Assembly (NCBI RefSeq): GCF_000004195.4
Contig: NC_030683.2
Location: forward strand, 66,948,764-67,012,763
Length of the DNA stretch: 64,000 nucleotides
Origin: Xenopus tropicalis
Lineage: Eukaryota > Chordata > Amphibia > Anura > Pipidae
Reading direction: 5' to 3'
This document shows positions 1 to 12,945 of this stretch, piece after piece. The notes beneath the pieces were generated by a model. That model made no database searches. It was given only the letters and a program-made list of their open reading frames with translations, and was not told where the DNA came from. A program made the position numbers and the translations under genes. Numbering within the stretch: the first letter of the stretch is position 1; every line of letters begins with the position of its first letter.

Positions 1-3000
1 GCACTGGTTCTGCATCTAGGCAGGAATCCCTACAGGAGAAGCCCATATACTGTACATATGACAACTATATTTTAAAAATATTATTTTCCATCTTGAAACT
101 CAACAACTGTGGACAGTTTAAAAGTAAATCACAGAGACCTGCAGCCGGTACATAGGCACCCCCCTTAATGCCCTCTACCCGTCTTCAGAATGTGTCATTC
201 AGATACACGAGTTAGCAAGAGCCAAGATGCAAAGACCACAAAAGAGCCCTGTCTTTTCCTGTCCTCTCTGCGCCGGGCACTAGATGTTGGGCCCAGTGCT
301 TGGTACATGGAGCAGCTTTTCTGGGGCGCAAAAGCTTGGTAAGTGAGCACCTCTTAGCACTCAAGAACTTGCATCCCAAGGAATACAAAATGCCCCCTCA
401 AATAACATAAATCACCTCCATTGTCATTCAAATATATTTAGGAAAATGGTCTGCAAAAACCTGCAAACCTCTTGCAACAAAACTACCTCAATAATGAGTG
501 CTCACTTCTTTCATGCAAACAAGTAGCAGATCTGCCTCAATGAAAGAATTGTATAATTAAATAGAACAAGTCTGTTGCTGGTAACAAACAAACCCACAAT
601 ATGGTTCAACCTTATGAACCAGCAAGTTTTAAACCTTGCTAATTCTTTTCGGGATGCTGGGATTTGTAGTTTCTTTGGCAGTCCTGCAATAAAAAATAGA
701 CATTTAGATCTTCTGTAATGCAGTCTGTTACAGAAAACACCATTAGAGTTTCATAGGTGCCTTCATTATCATCCTTTAATTACAGTAATGCAATAAGAAT
801 CACACAATAAGTCTCATAAATATAAAATCTTAGTACAGAGTAATCAAGGTTTTGATTACACATACTGTAAACAGGATTATAAACAATTAATAATTAATTC
901 CTTTCGATTTTATATCTCATATCAAGAGCAATAAAACATTTTTACCTCAATCTATAATGTAAAAGCATATTTAGTAATTTTGTGGGCAAGACCTCTAAGA
1001 TATACACTAACAGTAGGTAAGGGTTGCTGTTGATCGCACCAAATGTAAACTGTACACACCTACACATCTGCAAAATAGTTGTTTTATTCATGTATATAAA
1101 AGTAATATAAGTAAATGTCAAATAAGTAAGTTATTAATAAGGTATAACATAGATCAATTTTTCCATGATACTATTTTTGTAACAACAGTAAAACTCTATA
1201 GGAGTGATTTACATCTGCAAGTGCAGTGAGCAAAGTGCAATTTTGTGTGCAATTTCTGTGTTTTTTTCCCATACAACGCAGCGTTTTCTACAGAATTCCA
1301 GTGCCATTGCTGTCACAATTGTGTGCCAAATGCAACTGCATCTGATTCAACAAAAAAAATGCAACTGAGCATGTATTTATTGCAAATTGGATGGCATTGA
1401 GCAGAAGTCCAACTGGCGTCATTTCTGGTAATTAGCATGGCAGTGACGCCTGAGTCCAATTCTTTAGGAGCTAGTGCACTGCATCTATTAAAGCTCAGTT
1501 TGAAGGGAAACCTGGTCAATAAGTGGCAATAGCTCCAGAACATTGTTGGGTTTGGAATGAAAGGCAGGAAAGGCTCAGCAGTGTGGAGTGTAACTATACA
1601 GAAATGTAAAGAGAGCATTTTGATGCAAGTACCTTTAAGAAAAGTGCAGGAAATGTGAAAGGTGCAGGAGTGCAACTGCATGGGTGGTCATGTATGGCCC
1701 CTCATATCTATATTATATGGCAAAAAGTACCCAGCCTTGCATGTGTTAAGATTAAATACTTGCTATTAAGTTTCAGACTGTTTCTAGAAACAACATCATC
1801 ACAAAAACAATTTCTTAGGAACATGACTTGAATAGATGGTGAGGTAAATAGCTGCACACAAGGCTAACATGACCAATACCCACTGTCAGCTGAAGTAGTG
1901 TTAAAGCTTTTGCCTTCTTCTGTTCTCTAAAGCAGTGTAAATGCATTCTCTGCAGTACTCTGTGACGAAGGGAGGGTGTATCCCCCTCCGAAACGTTGAT
2001 CAAGGTGGTCATAATAAAGTACAAATTTACTTAGCATTGATAAATGAGCTTGAATGCATTTTAAACATGGAATTTCACATTCTTTTTTTGTTTGTGGTAA
2101 GGATAGGTATATTACTTGACAAACTATCCTGCACAGCCAATAAACAGAATAACAAAATATTTGCTTTCATAGAATGCCTGAATTTCCATTGCACCATGGA
2201 GCAAAATGAATTTTATCTCCCTACTGCAAACCTATCACATCAGTCTGACATCTCAGAACCAGAGAGCAGGCAGGGGAGTTTAGGCTTTTCCACTCAATTG
2301 CATGCAGTAAGAAGTTTTTCTCAGTGGAGAATCACGGTTCACCAATTAACACAGGAGGTGACCAGTGACACAATTTATATGCACAGCAGTTATGAAATGA
2401 GGATTGAATTCCCAGCCGAGAGAAACAGCAGTGGAAAAAGAGTGAATGTCTGTCTCTTTCCTTCTTAGTTTGCACAGCCTGCAGGAAGATGTGCTAACAG
2501 AGCACAAAAAACATTTCCATTATGCACCACTTTCACAAATCTGCCATGGCTCATAGCTAAGCAGTTTCGGTGCTTTTACAAAAATGCAAATATAAAAGGC
2601 AGAAAAGGCAGCTAGTTTGGCTTAGTGTTTCAGAAAACAGCATTAATTTCTCTCTATTTCTCCCTGCTGAGAAAGCTATGCCTTGGATAAACTATTTTAG
2701 TGATTAAAATGAAATACATTTGTACAGGAACACATGGAGCAATTGCCTGGTTTTTTTCACTGTAGATTTCCTCACTTAACAAACAGTGGATGTGACATGC
2801 TTAGAATTTCAAGGCAGGCTGAACAGAAATGCAGACTTATACAGTATCTCTTGGGCATTGTTAACTTTTTTCCCCTTTAGTGCAAGCTTTTCATGTCTTT
2901 GTGGCAGATAGTTCTACAGAGCAAAATTCTCACTGGACAGAGAAACACCTGCCATCATTTTATCCGAGCTATACAATAAACATATGCCTTTATGAATGTG

Positions 3001-3477
3001 TTATTAAGTATACAGAATTATCACATAAGCTAGGACAATCACACATTTTTTATTTTTATTTTTATTTTTAACTCTAGACTAAGCAAATGAAGGCCTCTTT
3101 TAAGGGGCTCAAGTACAGTACAACTAGATATAAAATTGTATGCTTTTTGGGATGGACCACTTTCCTTTCAAATATGTTCTTTTCTAAATTTCTAAAAAGA
3201 GCTTTTGCATGCCACTCATGATGAATTGTGCACAACTGTGAGCAAGTTCAAAGTACAGGGCACAATAAATGTAAAAGAGCCCTGGAAGTAACACCTTCCT
3301 TGAGTATGTGGTGTTTCCAGGGTCCCCTACATGTGCTGCCATCAATATGCCAACTTCAAATGTAATGCCACAGAAAATACAGTTTATTGCAAACTTTATA
3401 TTTGCAGTGGATTTGCCACATAATAAGTTAATTGTTCAAGCAAAACTTTAACTCAAACCCAATGTTAATTGTATGTT
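1..3477. other. AT-rich intergenic DNA, no gene recognised
   Basis: No reading frame resembles a known protein; the longest frames are under 180 codons, lack recognisable motifs and look fortuitous. At 651-672 lies a GGATGCTGGGATTTGTAGTT-like word whose complement resembles the ZNF143/Staf motif (ACTACAATTCCCAGCATGC type). It also occurs inside old repeats, so a regulatory role is only a possibility. The stretch near 1940-2030 with CCCTCCGAAACGTTG followed by ATAATAAAG resembles the tail of a dispersed repeat, but no boundaries could be set. Confidence 0.5.
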
Positions 3478-3690
3478 TCTTATCCATAAACCTGTTATCC
3501 AGAATTACAAGAAAAATGCAATTTTAAGGAAAAATAGAGTCCATCTTAAGCAAATAATTCCAATTTTTAAAAACAATTTCCTTTTTATCTGTAGTAAGGC
3601 AGATGTAAGGTATGAAGATCCAAATTACTGAAAGACCCCTTATCCAGAAACACATTGTCCAAAGCATTTGAGATCATAGACCCTATAGAA
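3478..3690. mobile_element. Degraded copy of the ACAGGTATRGG MITE-like family
   Basis: Contains diverged versions of landmarks seen in the intact copy at 13451-13894: CCTGTTATCCAGAAT, GATCCAAATTACTGAAAGAC and CCTTATCCAGAAA. Ends are not preserved and no target duplication can be read. Confidence 0.5.
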
Positions 3691-5190
3691 TAAAACCAAA
3701 AACTCCTGTACATATTTTTGCATGCATTTACCTTATATACTAGTGTTTTAATAAGAGGAAAGTGTACATCTTGCAAACATTATTCCACATGTGGGGAGAC
3801 TGTGGCTGTACTCTCATAAAAATGATGTTGAGGAGTCCCCCCATAGTGAACCCACTTGATAGGCTGCCTTTCCAGTCAAAAAATATATGTAGGGGGATCA
3901 CGAGACAAAGTGCAAGATTGCTGCAAAAAAAAAGTGCTTTTATTTTTATGCCATACAGGCTGCCTATCCAGCGCTCTGTCATCCACAAGGAGTTTTGTCA
4001 GAAGAAAATATAGGTCTTTGGCATTTCTTTTCCAAGTATATGGCCCTTTCTGGCTTCTACAGTTACAGTTTCTCTCTGTACAGTCAGAGAGCTTTAGTGC
4101 GCAGCCCATTATCTCTTGAAAGAGCATCCCCTGCTGGCAAAGAGCAGGCGCAGCCAACAGATCAAATTAGCTTTTTTTCCTTTCTTTTTTTTAATTGTTT
4201 TTTTCAGGCTTAGCCTCCCCAGGGCCTTAATGAAAATCCACCCATGTAAATGTTCCATAATGATGGGGACTCTAGACCTAAACTTCACTCCTACTGAAAC
4301 CTGATCTTGATGACATGATAAGGTCTGAAAGACTTGTAGGTAGAGCTGTTTTAATGCAGTATCTGAAACATAAACATTATTTGTAAAGTGTTAAAATAGT
4401 AATATTGTTAGAAACATGCATATCTTGCCAATTCTTCCAATGTCACCTATTTGTAACTAAATTTCATAACAATGTTTAATTCCATTGTGACTGATGCTTT
4501 TTCCCCAAATATCCAGAAGGTAAAACATAGTACTTACATTGGGGTCAACCAGGGGGTATAAGATGAAACAATGCAGACAGAGACCTAATTTACATTTCTT
4601 ATAGACATAGTCATAAGTATACATCAGGAGATTCTTTTCAATAAAAGATAATTTTTGCAAGCTTTAATAAACAATTCTGTTCCCCTATACACACTTTGTA
4701 TGCAGTACAGACTTTTTTACTCACCTAAGCATCAATGATAACCCAAATCACCAGGTGTTGACTAGATAGCAGATAAAACCTGGTTTACTTAAGGGCAACT
4801 GCACACAAATATAAAGAAAGGATAGCCTTGGAGGGGAACTTTGGTTCACTCTGAAATAAAATTGCCTGCTTCATGTATTCACTTTCATAGTTCCTTATCA
4901 ATACAACCAGAATGGTAAAGCAGCCTTTATAATTAATGAGTTCTGACTACAGTTACCAGATTGTTGCAAGCTATCCAGACATTTTAAGAAAACTACCTTT
5001 CTTTTATTCAGCCTCTAAACCTTTAATGGAAATGTAAGTCACTTTTAGTCCCATAATGATGCTTTGAATTAACACAAATTTGCATGAGTTTGTTTAAATC
5101 AGTATGTTAACTGCTGTCAATACAGTTGCTGTTGAAAATAACTAAAATATAGGTTGCCATGGTTTCAGTGCTCTAGAAATAATTAGGCAC

Positions 5191-5226
<36 letters not shown>

Positions 5227-6640
5227 CAAATCTATCCTTTACCTCCTGTAATTAAAACCCCATTTTGCAGCAGCAACTATTTCTCAAAATTCAGCTTTGT
5301 GTATGATATATTATTGTCGATGAAGAGTAAAATTGCTATGGCAGCATAGTAATTAATTATTTCCCCTTGCTTTTGAATGCACCTGGTATGTTTTCCCTTT
5401 TTAAAAAAAAACAGCTTAAGGCAATAATTTAGTAGAAGGTATGCTATCATCCAAAAATTAGCTTTCATTTACAACTGAAAAATCTCTGAAAATGTCTTTT
5501 TTTTTTAAGATATAATATGCCATTCCTGGTGCATACTATTAAATATTATATATGGTATATTAAAATGCAATTATCACATCATGCAATTCTTTTGGCATAA
5601 GTCTGTTTCACATATTGACCCAGGGAACACTTCATCCAAGGTGGCAGCAGTACAAGTTCAAGGAGTGTGTACCTTTTTTATGAACAGTGCGTGAGTGCAT
5701 CCATTTTAATGCGACTTGTGGTTGTAAATTACCTTTGTTTTATTGTGCTTTATTTTAGTCCCAGGATTCAATCTGACTATAGAATAGAAATGTAGGCAGG
5801 ATCAGTGGTCTTTAGCTAAATCACTCATCATTATTGTTTTAAATTTATGTAGCCTTGGGGGATATGAAAGGAGGCATTAAACACATTAAGATAACTTGGT
5901 GTTCCATAAATTGAAGTATTCAATGTGTAATAATAGATGCTGATTCATAATGGAGAATTTCTTAGGTTAGACTCATGCACTGATTTTGGTATTCACAATA
6001 CTGATGAAGATACACTGTAACAATATCTTGAGAGACCATATAACCTCTGTTTTAAGTTACTTTGTAGTTTTAATGTTTTCACATGAATTGACTGCATGCA
6101 CAAACAAATCCATAATCATGTGGTGACTCAAATAGGTACAGTATACAGTACAGTATGTACTGTCTTATATATTTTAGGTTTTGTAGAATGTCCATTCGAT
6201 TTTGCTGTCTACTAGTTGTATTAATTTCCTTTTTAAGTTGATCATTCACTGAAATTCACCACCAGGGCTGAGGTGTCAGAAGTAATTTTGGGTACCTGGA
6301 GTCAGAGTTGGGGTTGGAGTTGTTGGATTTGTGAAGTCGGAGAAGGAAGCAATTTTATATACATAAGAGACTTGATCTGATGATGTTGTGATTCTGAATA
6401 AAACAATTCTTACTTTTGTCCAGTTTTACATGTTTAAATAACTCATTGTTTTTGTATCCTGCTACTTATACATATTTAATTTTTGATTTATATATGTGCA
6501 TTTATTGGCCCTTAGATAGTATTACCACTTCCTGCACACTGTAATATAGTGTCATGCAGGAGGTGGGCACTTTCTCTTTGACCTTCCTCTTTCCAGCAGA
6601 AAGTCGTGTTCCAGGGAGCCTGGACCAACTAGGCCCAGAA
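3691..6640. other. Intergenic DNA with an (AT)n microsatellite
   Basis: Nothing gene-like was recognised. An uninterrupted (AT)n tract occupies about 5194-5222. A short GGAGTCAGAGTTGGGGTTGG-type simple repeat lies near 6298-6330. Confidence 0.5.
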
Positions 6641-6659
6641 GCAACGTGCCCTAAAGGCT

Positions 6660-8990
6660 TTATTACCACTTCTGAAACAAGATTTAGAGCTCTAAATTCC
6701 CCATAAAAATTAAAAATTGTGAATTTTTATTTTTAAGATATACTGATTTATACCAGAAAAAACTCAAAGCACTAAATTACTGAATTTATAAAGCAGAATA
6801 CAGCATACTTTCCATACTTTAGCCAAGAATCCTGGAACAGTAGATTTTTGAAAACTAGATTCTGTTGAATCTAAAATAGGCAACCATGTCTTTCAACTCC
6901 TAATCACCAAACATCAAAGGCTTTTCTGAACTGAGTAGTTTCTATAAATTTTATGGAAGGTCTGAAAAATCACCTAAAAACTTTGCAAGTTAGCACCTCC
7001 CACAATGCATTAGGTACTTAAGAAAAAAAAACATCCTAAATATGAATGCCAAGGGTCCACTGAACAGCCCATTGTGCATAGGATTACCAAAGTATCTAGA
7101 ATTTAGAGACCCCAAAAGGAAGTTAGTAAAAACTAATTGTCCCGGAGATCACTTCAGCTAGTAAAAATTCAACACATTTACTGCATTTTTGCCATGTCTT
7201 TCTACTCCAGTCTACTGGGTTGCAATGCTTTCCAAAATACCTAAAAAGAAAAGCCTCAAAGCTTCCACATTCTGGCACCTCATCTTCCACATAGCATTAG
7301 GTACCAAGAAAAAAAACATTGTAAACATGAATGCCAACAGTTTGATGCCCATTGTGCAGAGGATCACTAATATATCTGTCCTTTAGAGCCCCAAAAAGAA
7401 GTTAGTACATACTTATATGATGGAATATATTTCTAGTACCAAAACATATAGCACCTGATTTATGTGTGGTAAAAGTGGCAAATAAATAAGTTGACCCCAG
7501 AAAACCTCATATTTTCAGAAAATACAAATTCTGCTGAATCTTTGTATGGCAAATTGCAATTTACCCCATTATATGCCCCACGTTTCATAACATTTGATCA
7601 TAAAATATTCTAAATATGAATGCCACGGACCTACTGAACAGTTTGATGTCCAATATGCATAGATTTACCAAACTATGTGGCGTACAGAGACTGAAAATAG
7701 TGCGTATGAATTTTAACATCTGACACTGGCTGCTGCCAAATAAGCACTTGGTATGTGTAGTATGTGCCATAATACCCCAACAGTACGGAGACACTAGAAA
7801 ACCATATATTTTCTAAAGGAACATATTCTGACAAAACTAAAATGTGTAAACTACAAACTATAAACTACCTACCTGTAAAGCTAAGCTAAAGCATGCATTT
7901 TTACCGCATTATACGTGCACATTTTGTAATGCACCAACTGTGGGGAATTTAGCTCTTTAGGTAGTAGCGGCAGCTCCTTTCACACAAGAGACAGGTACAG
8001 AGATTTCAGCTGAATTCTGGTGTGAATTTATTTTACACAGCAGGCTTCACAGAAAATAAAAGTTTATACAGCTGATATCCCAAATGAACCAAAAGTAGCG
8101 GTCTTGCTGAAACTCAAAAACTGTCCTTCCCAGGGGCAGACACAGGCACGATTGGGCAGAATAAGCCAATACAGGTAAATGCAGGTTACACTCACAGTCT
8201 TTTGTAGTATTCCTTTGCTTCCTCAGAAGCGGCTGCACTTCAGTCCCTCAGTCTTCAGGGCAGCATACAGTAGCTGGTCCTTGCTACTAGGCCATCCACC
8301 TCTGTGGATAAATATTCCTCCGGCTCTCAGAGGAAAACAGTTCCCAACACACTTTTCCCCAAACAGGAAAAGTTCCACACTGCAGATCCAGTGTCTCAGC
8401 TCTCTCCCAGGAGAGAGCAGCCCCCACACTACTCTTGGAGCACCCTTTAAGTACAGGTGAGGCTATTCAGCCCTCACAGCTGCACCTTAATTTTACAGCC
8501 CTTTGTCCTGCTTCATAGAGGATTCTCAGAGGAATATACTTTCCTTCTATGATTATGCCAACCATGCTACACAACACAAAAAATTCTAAATATGAACCTC
8601 AGGAATTTACTGAACAGTTTTATGCCCAATATGCATAGATTTACTAAACTATGTGTTGTACAGAGGCACCCAAATAAAAATAATGCATATGAATGTACAC
8701 ATTCTAATGATCTGAAAATGGGTAAATACATCTTTATACTGAAAACCACAAAACTACAAAGCTATGTTAACCATAGCAGTTTTATGAAATTTCTCAAAGT
8801 AGTCACAAGGCATACATTATACCCCATTGTACACACCAACATAAAACATGCTAAATTTCAACGCCGGGGGTCAGTTGTATAGTTTGATACCTAATATGCA
8901 CAGATTTACCAAACAATGTGGCATGCAGAGGCACACATATTGATGTATAGTATACAAAATTTATATGGACAAAAACAAGCAACAAAGAAT
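6660..8990 (-). repeat. Degenerate tandem array, units about 265-350 bp
   Basis: A block built on AATATGAATGCC, then CTGAACAGTTTGATG, CCAATATGCATAGATTTACC and a GTACAGAGRC stretch recurs near 7044, 7330, 7618, 8593 and 8857. The spacing is about 264-351 bp after subtracting the inserted LTR at 7939-8557. The same unit occurs in reverse orientation at 40.8-42.6 kb. The units are diverged, so the array is old. Short frames inside it are not conserved between units and are not taken as genes. Confidence 0.7.
7939..8557 (-). mobile_element. Solo LTR inserted in the tandem array
   Basis: A 619-bp segment interrupts an array unit and is bounded by a perfect 5-bp direct repeat CCAAC (7934-7938 and 8558-8562), as expected for LTR-retrotransposon integration. 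Read on the minus strand it ends CCCCACA and has an AATAAA-like signal shortly upstream (TGTAAAATAAATTC), as in an R-U5 region. The minus-strand 5' end reads CATAATC rather than TG, presumably mutated. No internal domain or second LTR is present, so recombination to a solo LTR is inferred. Confidence 0.65.
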
Positions 8991-8992
8991 AA

Positions 8993-9104
8993 AGATTATT
9001 ATTATTATTATTATTATTATTAACATTTATTTAACACATATTCCGCAGCGCTGTACAATAAGTGGGTTTCATACATTGGACATATAAAGCAATCCATAAC
9101 CATA
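8993..9104 (+). repeat. 5' half of a split dispersed repeat, with (ATT)n
   Basis: Begins with (ATT)n and continues AACATTTATTTAACACATA, then TTCCGCAGCGCTGTACAATA, a widespread repeat in frog and fish genomes. It stops where the CR1 LINE begins and resumes after it (12117-12180), showing that the LINE inserted into it. Confidence 0.7.
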
Positions 9105-12100
9105 GCCTTAGCTCTAACTCTCCGTTAGCTAATGTAAACATCAGAGGGAGAAGTAGTAATCTCCGCTGCATGCTGGCTAATGCGAGTAGCTTGTAGGGTA
9201 AATTAGGGGAGCTGCAGGCTATTGCATGTATTGAAAATTATGATTTAATAGGTATCACTGAGACCTGGTGGGATGATAAATGCGACTGGGCTGTGAATTT
9301 AAATGGTTATACACTTTTTAGGAGGGACAGAGAGATTAAAAAGGGTGGAGGGGTTTGTCTTTATTTAAAGTCAGATTTAAAGCCATGTAATAAAGACATT
9401 ACCAATGAAAACGTTGAATCTCTTTGGGTAGAAATTTCAGTAGGGCTGAAGGTCACAAAGAAAATGGTCATTGGTGTATGCTATAAACCACCCCGTATAG
9501 ATGAGGGGGATGAGGCCCAGCTATTGTTGCAAATGGAGGAGGCTTCAAAACTGGGTCAAGTTGTTATTATGGGGGACTTTAATTATCCGGACATTGACTG
9601 GAGTAATGGGGTGGCTAAGTCAGAAAAAGCTAGTAGGTTTGTAAATATGCTAAATGACAACTTTTTATTTCAGGCGGTTCAAGAACCTACTAGGAATGAC
9701 TCTATTTTGGACCTGGTGATATCTAATAATAATGAACTCATCTCTAACATTTGTGTGGGTGAGCATTTGGGGAACAGTGATCACAACATGGTCTCCTTTG
9801 AGATAATGCTGCAGAGACAGCTCTATAAGGGAGTAACTAAAACGCTCAATTTTAGACGTGCAGACTTTGCCAGTATAAGGGCATCTCTGCAATGTGTCAA
9901 CTGGGAAAGGCTTTTCATGGGGTTAGACACAGAAGGAAAATGGAACATCTTTAAAACATTGCTTTGCAGGTATACACAACAGTATATTCCCCTTGTAAGC
10001 AAGGAGAGGCATCGCAAAGCAAAACCTTTATGGCTGAATAAAAGTGTTAGTGTTGAGGTTGGTAAGAAAAGACGTGCTTTTAGGGCATTCAAGTTAGCTG
10101 GGACAGCAGAAACTTTCATCAGGTATAAGGAAGCAAATAAAGCATGCAAAAAAGCTATCAAGCAAGCTAAAATAGAGATGGAAAGGGATATTGCAGCTAG
10201 GAGTAAAAAGAATCCAAAATTATTTTTTAATTATGTGAATAGTAAAAAAATGAAGCAAGAAGGGGTGGGAACCTTATTATCACGGGGGGGTAAGTTGGTT
10301 GATGAGAACGGGGAAAAAGCTGAAATTTTGAACTCTTATTTTTCATCTGTCTATACATCTGAGGAGCCAGCTAATGAAGGCTTCCCTTTTAATATGCCCA
10401 GTTCTAGTAATTTAGCTACTGACGCATGGGTCACTCGGGAGGAAATTCAAAAGAGACTTGAACATGTAAAGGTAAACAAAGGTCCAGGGCAGGATGGGAT
10501 TCATCCCAGGGTATTAAATGAGCTGAGCGCTGTGATTGCCAAACCTCTTCACTTAATTTTTCAGGATTCATTGAGGTCTACCATGGTGCTGAGAGACTGG
10601 CGGATTGCTAATGTGGTGCCATTATTTAAAAAGGGATCCCGTTCTCAGCCTGAAAACTATAGGCCTGTTAGTCTGACATCAGTAGTAGGAAAAATTTTGG
10701 AAGGGGTAATAAGGGATAGGGTACTTGAATACATTGCAGTTCACAATACTATTAGTTTGTGCCAGCATGGTTTTATGCGTAACAGATCTTGCCAGACTAA
10801 TTTAGTCCCTTTTATGAGGAGGTGAGTGGGAACCTCGATGCTGGAATGGCAGTTGATGTCATCTACTTGGACTTTGCTAAAGTGTTTGATACAGTACCTC
10901 ACAGAAGGTTAATGATCAAATTAAGGAATATTGGCCTAGAACATAATATTTGTAATTGGATAGAGAACTGGCTGAAGGATAGAGTACAAAGAGTGGTGGT
11001 AAATGGAACATTTTCTAATTGGACCAGTGTGGTTAGTGGAGTACCGCAGGGGTCAGTCCTTGGTCCTTTTTAACTTGTTTATTAATGACCTGGAGGTGGG
11101 CATAGACAGTACTGTTTCTATTTTTGCTGATGACACAAAATTGTGCAAAACTATAGGTTCCATGCAGGATGCTGCCGCTTTGCAGAGCGATTTGACAAAA
11201 TTGGAAAACTGGGCAGCAAACTGGAAAATGAGGTTCAATGTTGATAAGTGCAAAGTTATGCATTTTGGTAGGAATAATATAAACGCGAACTATCTACTAA
11301 ATGGTAGTGTGTTGGGGGTATCCTTAATGGAGAAGGATCTGGGGGTTTTTGTTGATAACAAGTTCTCTAATTCCAGGCAGTGTCATTCTGTGGCTACTAA
11401 AGCAAATAAAGTGCTGTCTTGTATAAAAAAGGGCATTGACTCAAGGGATGAGAACATAATTTTGCCCCTTTATAGGTCCCTGGTAAGGCCTCACCTTGAG
11501 TATGCGGTGCAGTTTTGGGCTCCAGTCCTTAAGAAGGATATTAATGAGCTGGAGAGAGTGCAGAGACGTGCAACTAAACTGGTTAAGGGGATGGAAGATT
11601 TAAACTATGAGGTGAGACTGTCGAGGTTGGGGTTGTTTTCTCTGGAAAAGAGGCGCTTGCGAGGGGACATGATTACTCTGTACAAGTACATTAGAGGGGA
11701 TTATAGGCAGATAGGGGATGTTCTTTTTTCCCATAAAAACAATCAACGCACCAGAGGTCACCCATTTAGATTAGAGGAACGGAGCTTCCATTTGAAGCAG
11801 CGTAGGTGGTTTTTCACGGTGAGGGCAGTGAGGTTGTGGAATGCCCTTCCTAGTGATGTGGTAATGGCAGATTCTGTTAATGCCTTTAAGAGGGGCCTGG
11901 ATGAGTTCTTGAACAATCAGAATATCCAAGGCTATTGTGATACTAATATCTACAGTTAGTACTAGTGGTTGTATTTATAGTTTATGTATGTGAGTGTATA
12001 GATTGGTAGGTATGGGTTGTGTGTGCTGGGTTTAATTGGATGGGTTGAACTTGATGGACACTGGTCTTTTTTCAACCCTATGTAACTATGTAACTAACTA

Positions 12101-12116
12101 TGTAACTATGTAACTA
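9105..12116 (+). mobile_element. CR1-clade LINE, 5'-truncated
   Basis: A 3-kb non-LTR retrotransposon on the plus strand covering the apurinic endonuclease, reverse transcriptase and C-terminal region. It ends in a 3' UTR with GTTGAACTTGATGGACACTG, TCTTTTTTCAACCC and an ATGTAACT 8-bp tail repeat (12079-12116). Short tail repeats are typical of the CR1 clade. ORF1 and the 5' end are missing, as usual for target-primed insertions. It sits inside an older dispersed repeat whose halves flank it. Confidence 0.88.
9203..11959 (+). pseudogene. CR1 ORF2 relic (endonuclease-reverse transcriptase)
   Basis: Encodes the enzyme that nicks the target and copies LINE RNA. The endonuclease part shows ITETWWDD (about 9257), GGGVCLYL, GDFNYPDIDW and SDHNMVSF. 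The reverse transcriptase follows with [56 protein letters not shown] and the catalytic box IFADDTKL (about 11120). The C-terminal part contains RPHLEYAVQFWAP and VQRRATKLVKGM. The frame is broken: a TAG at 9194-9196, a frameshift near 10820 just before the FDTVPH region, and another near 11071 directly after GSVLGP. It is therefore not translatable as one protein. Domain order and motifs leave little doubt about the family. Confidence 0.92.
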
Positions 12117-12180
12117 AGAGGTGAAGAGAGCCCTGCCCAAAAGAGCTTACAATCTACAAGGAGAAAGGGTTGAGACACAA
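12117..12180 (+). repeat. 3' half of the split dispersed repeat
   Basis: GAGAGCCCTGCCCAAAAGAG and CTTACAATCTACAAGGAGAA are the usual continuation of the repeat interrupted at 9104. It is cut short by Harbinger-type element A at 12181. Confidence 0.65.
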
Positions 12181-12540
12181 GGGGCCTGATTCACTAAAGT
12201 GCGATAAATGTTACCGCACGCTTTTTTGCGTTAAATTAGTCGCGATAATTAGCGCGCGATTCACCATAGTATTATCGTGTGCGTTAAGTCGCCATATCGC
12301 ATGCGTTATTTTTCGTGCGAACGCATGCGCTAGTTTTAACGCATGCGTTAATTAGCGCACAGAAAAGAATACGATCGCATGATTCACAAACACTTAGGCA
12401 TGCTAAATATCGCATTGGTCTATGCGAAAATTAACACCTACTACAGGCAGGCGATAAATTATAGAAAGTACAGTTTCAAGTATGTGTCTTTTTACCAAAT
12501 TTTACTAAAGTCTTGGCATGTATGGAATTTTTCTACTATA

Positions 12541-12806
12541 GCGGTAAATATTTAGTCGCCATAAAATACAGTACTATAGTGGTAAATATTTAGTCGCCAT
12601 AATATACAGTACTATAGCGGTAAATACTTAGTCGCCATAATATACAGTACTATAGTGATAAATATTTAGTCGCCATAATATACAGTACTATAGCGGTAAA
12701 TACTTAGTCGCCATAATATACAGTACTATAGCGGTAAATATTTAGTCGCCATAATATACAGTACTGTAGCGGTAAATATTTAGTCGCACAAAATACATTA
12801 CTAGGT
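12541..12806 (+). repeat. 38-bp tandem repeat array, about 7 copies
   Basis: The unit starts GCGGTAAATATTTAGTCGCC and continues through ATAATATACAGTACTATA. Copies start at 12541, 12579, 12617, 12655, 12693, 12731 and 12769 (the last is partial). Copies differ by only one or two bases, so the array is young or homogenised. It lies between the left terminus of element A and its gene, where transposase-binding subterminal repeats might be expected; that role is inferred. Confidence 0.9.
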
Positions 12807-12945
12807 ATATTTTGGCAATTTCTTTGTCGCGACTTTGTAATCTCGCGACTTGCGGACATTTTGTAGCGATTTTGTAATCTCGTGACATGTGCGACTTGGG
12901 GCCATTTTGTGTCATTGAGCCTGCTGTCACCAAACTGAGAGCATC

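Noticed and set aside
1941..2468. 175-residue frame at 1.9-2.5 kb
   Set aside because: No recognisable domain or splice context; it overlaps a repeat-like GAAACGTTG segment and its composition looks non-coding.
8179..8460. Small protein gene at 8.2-8.5 kb
   Set aside because: It lies within a solo LTR, and both strands give similar short frames without motifs.
12541..12806. CRISPR-like array of 38-bp units
   Set aside because: No spacers; it is a simple tandem repeat inside a Harbinger-type element.
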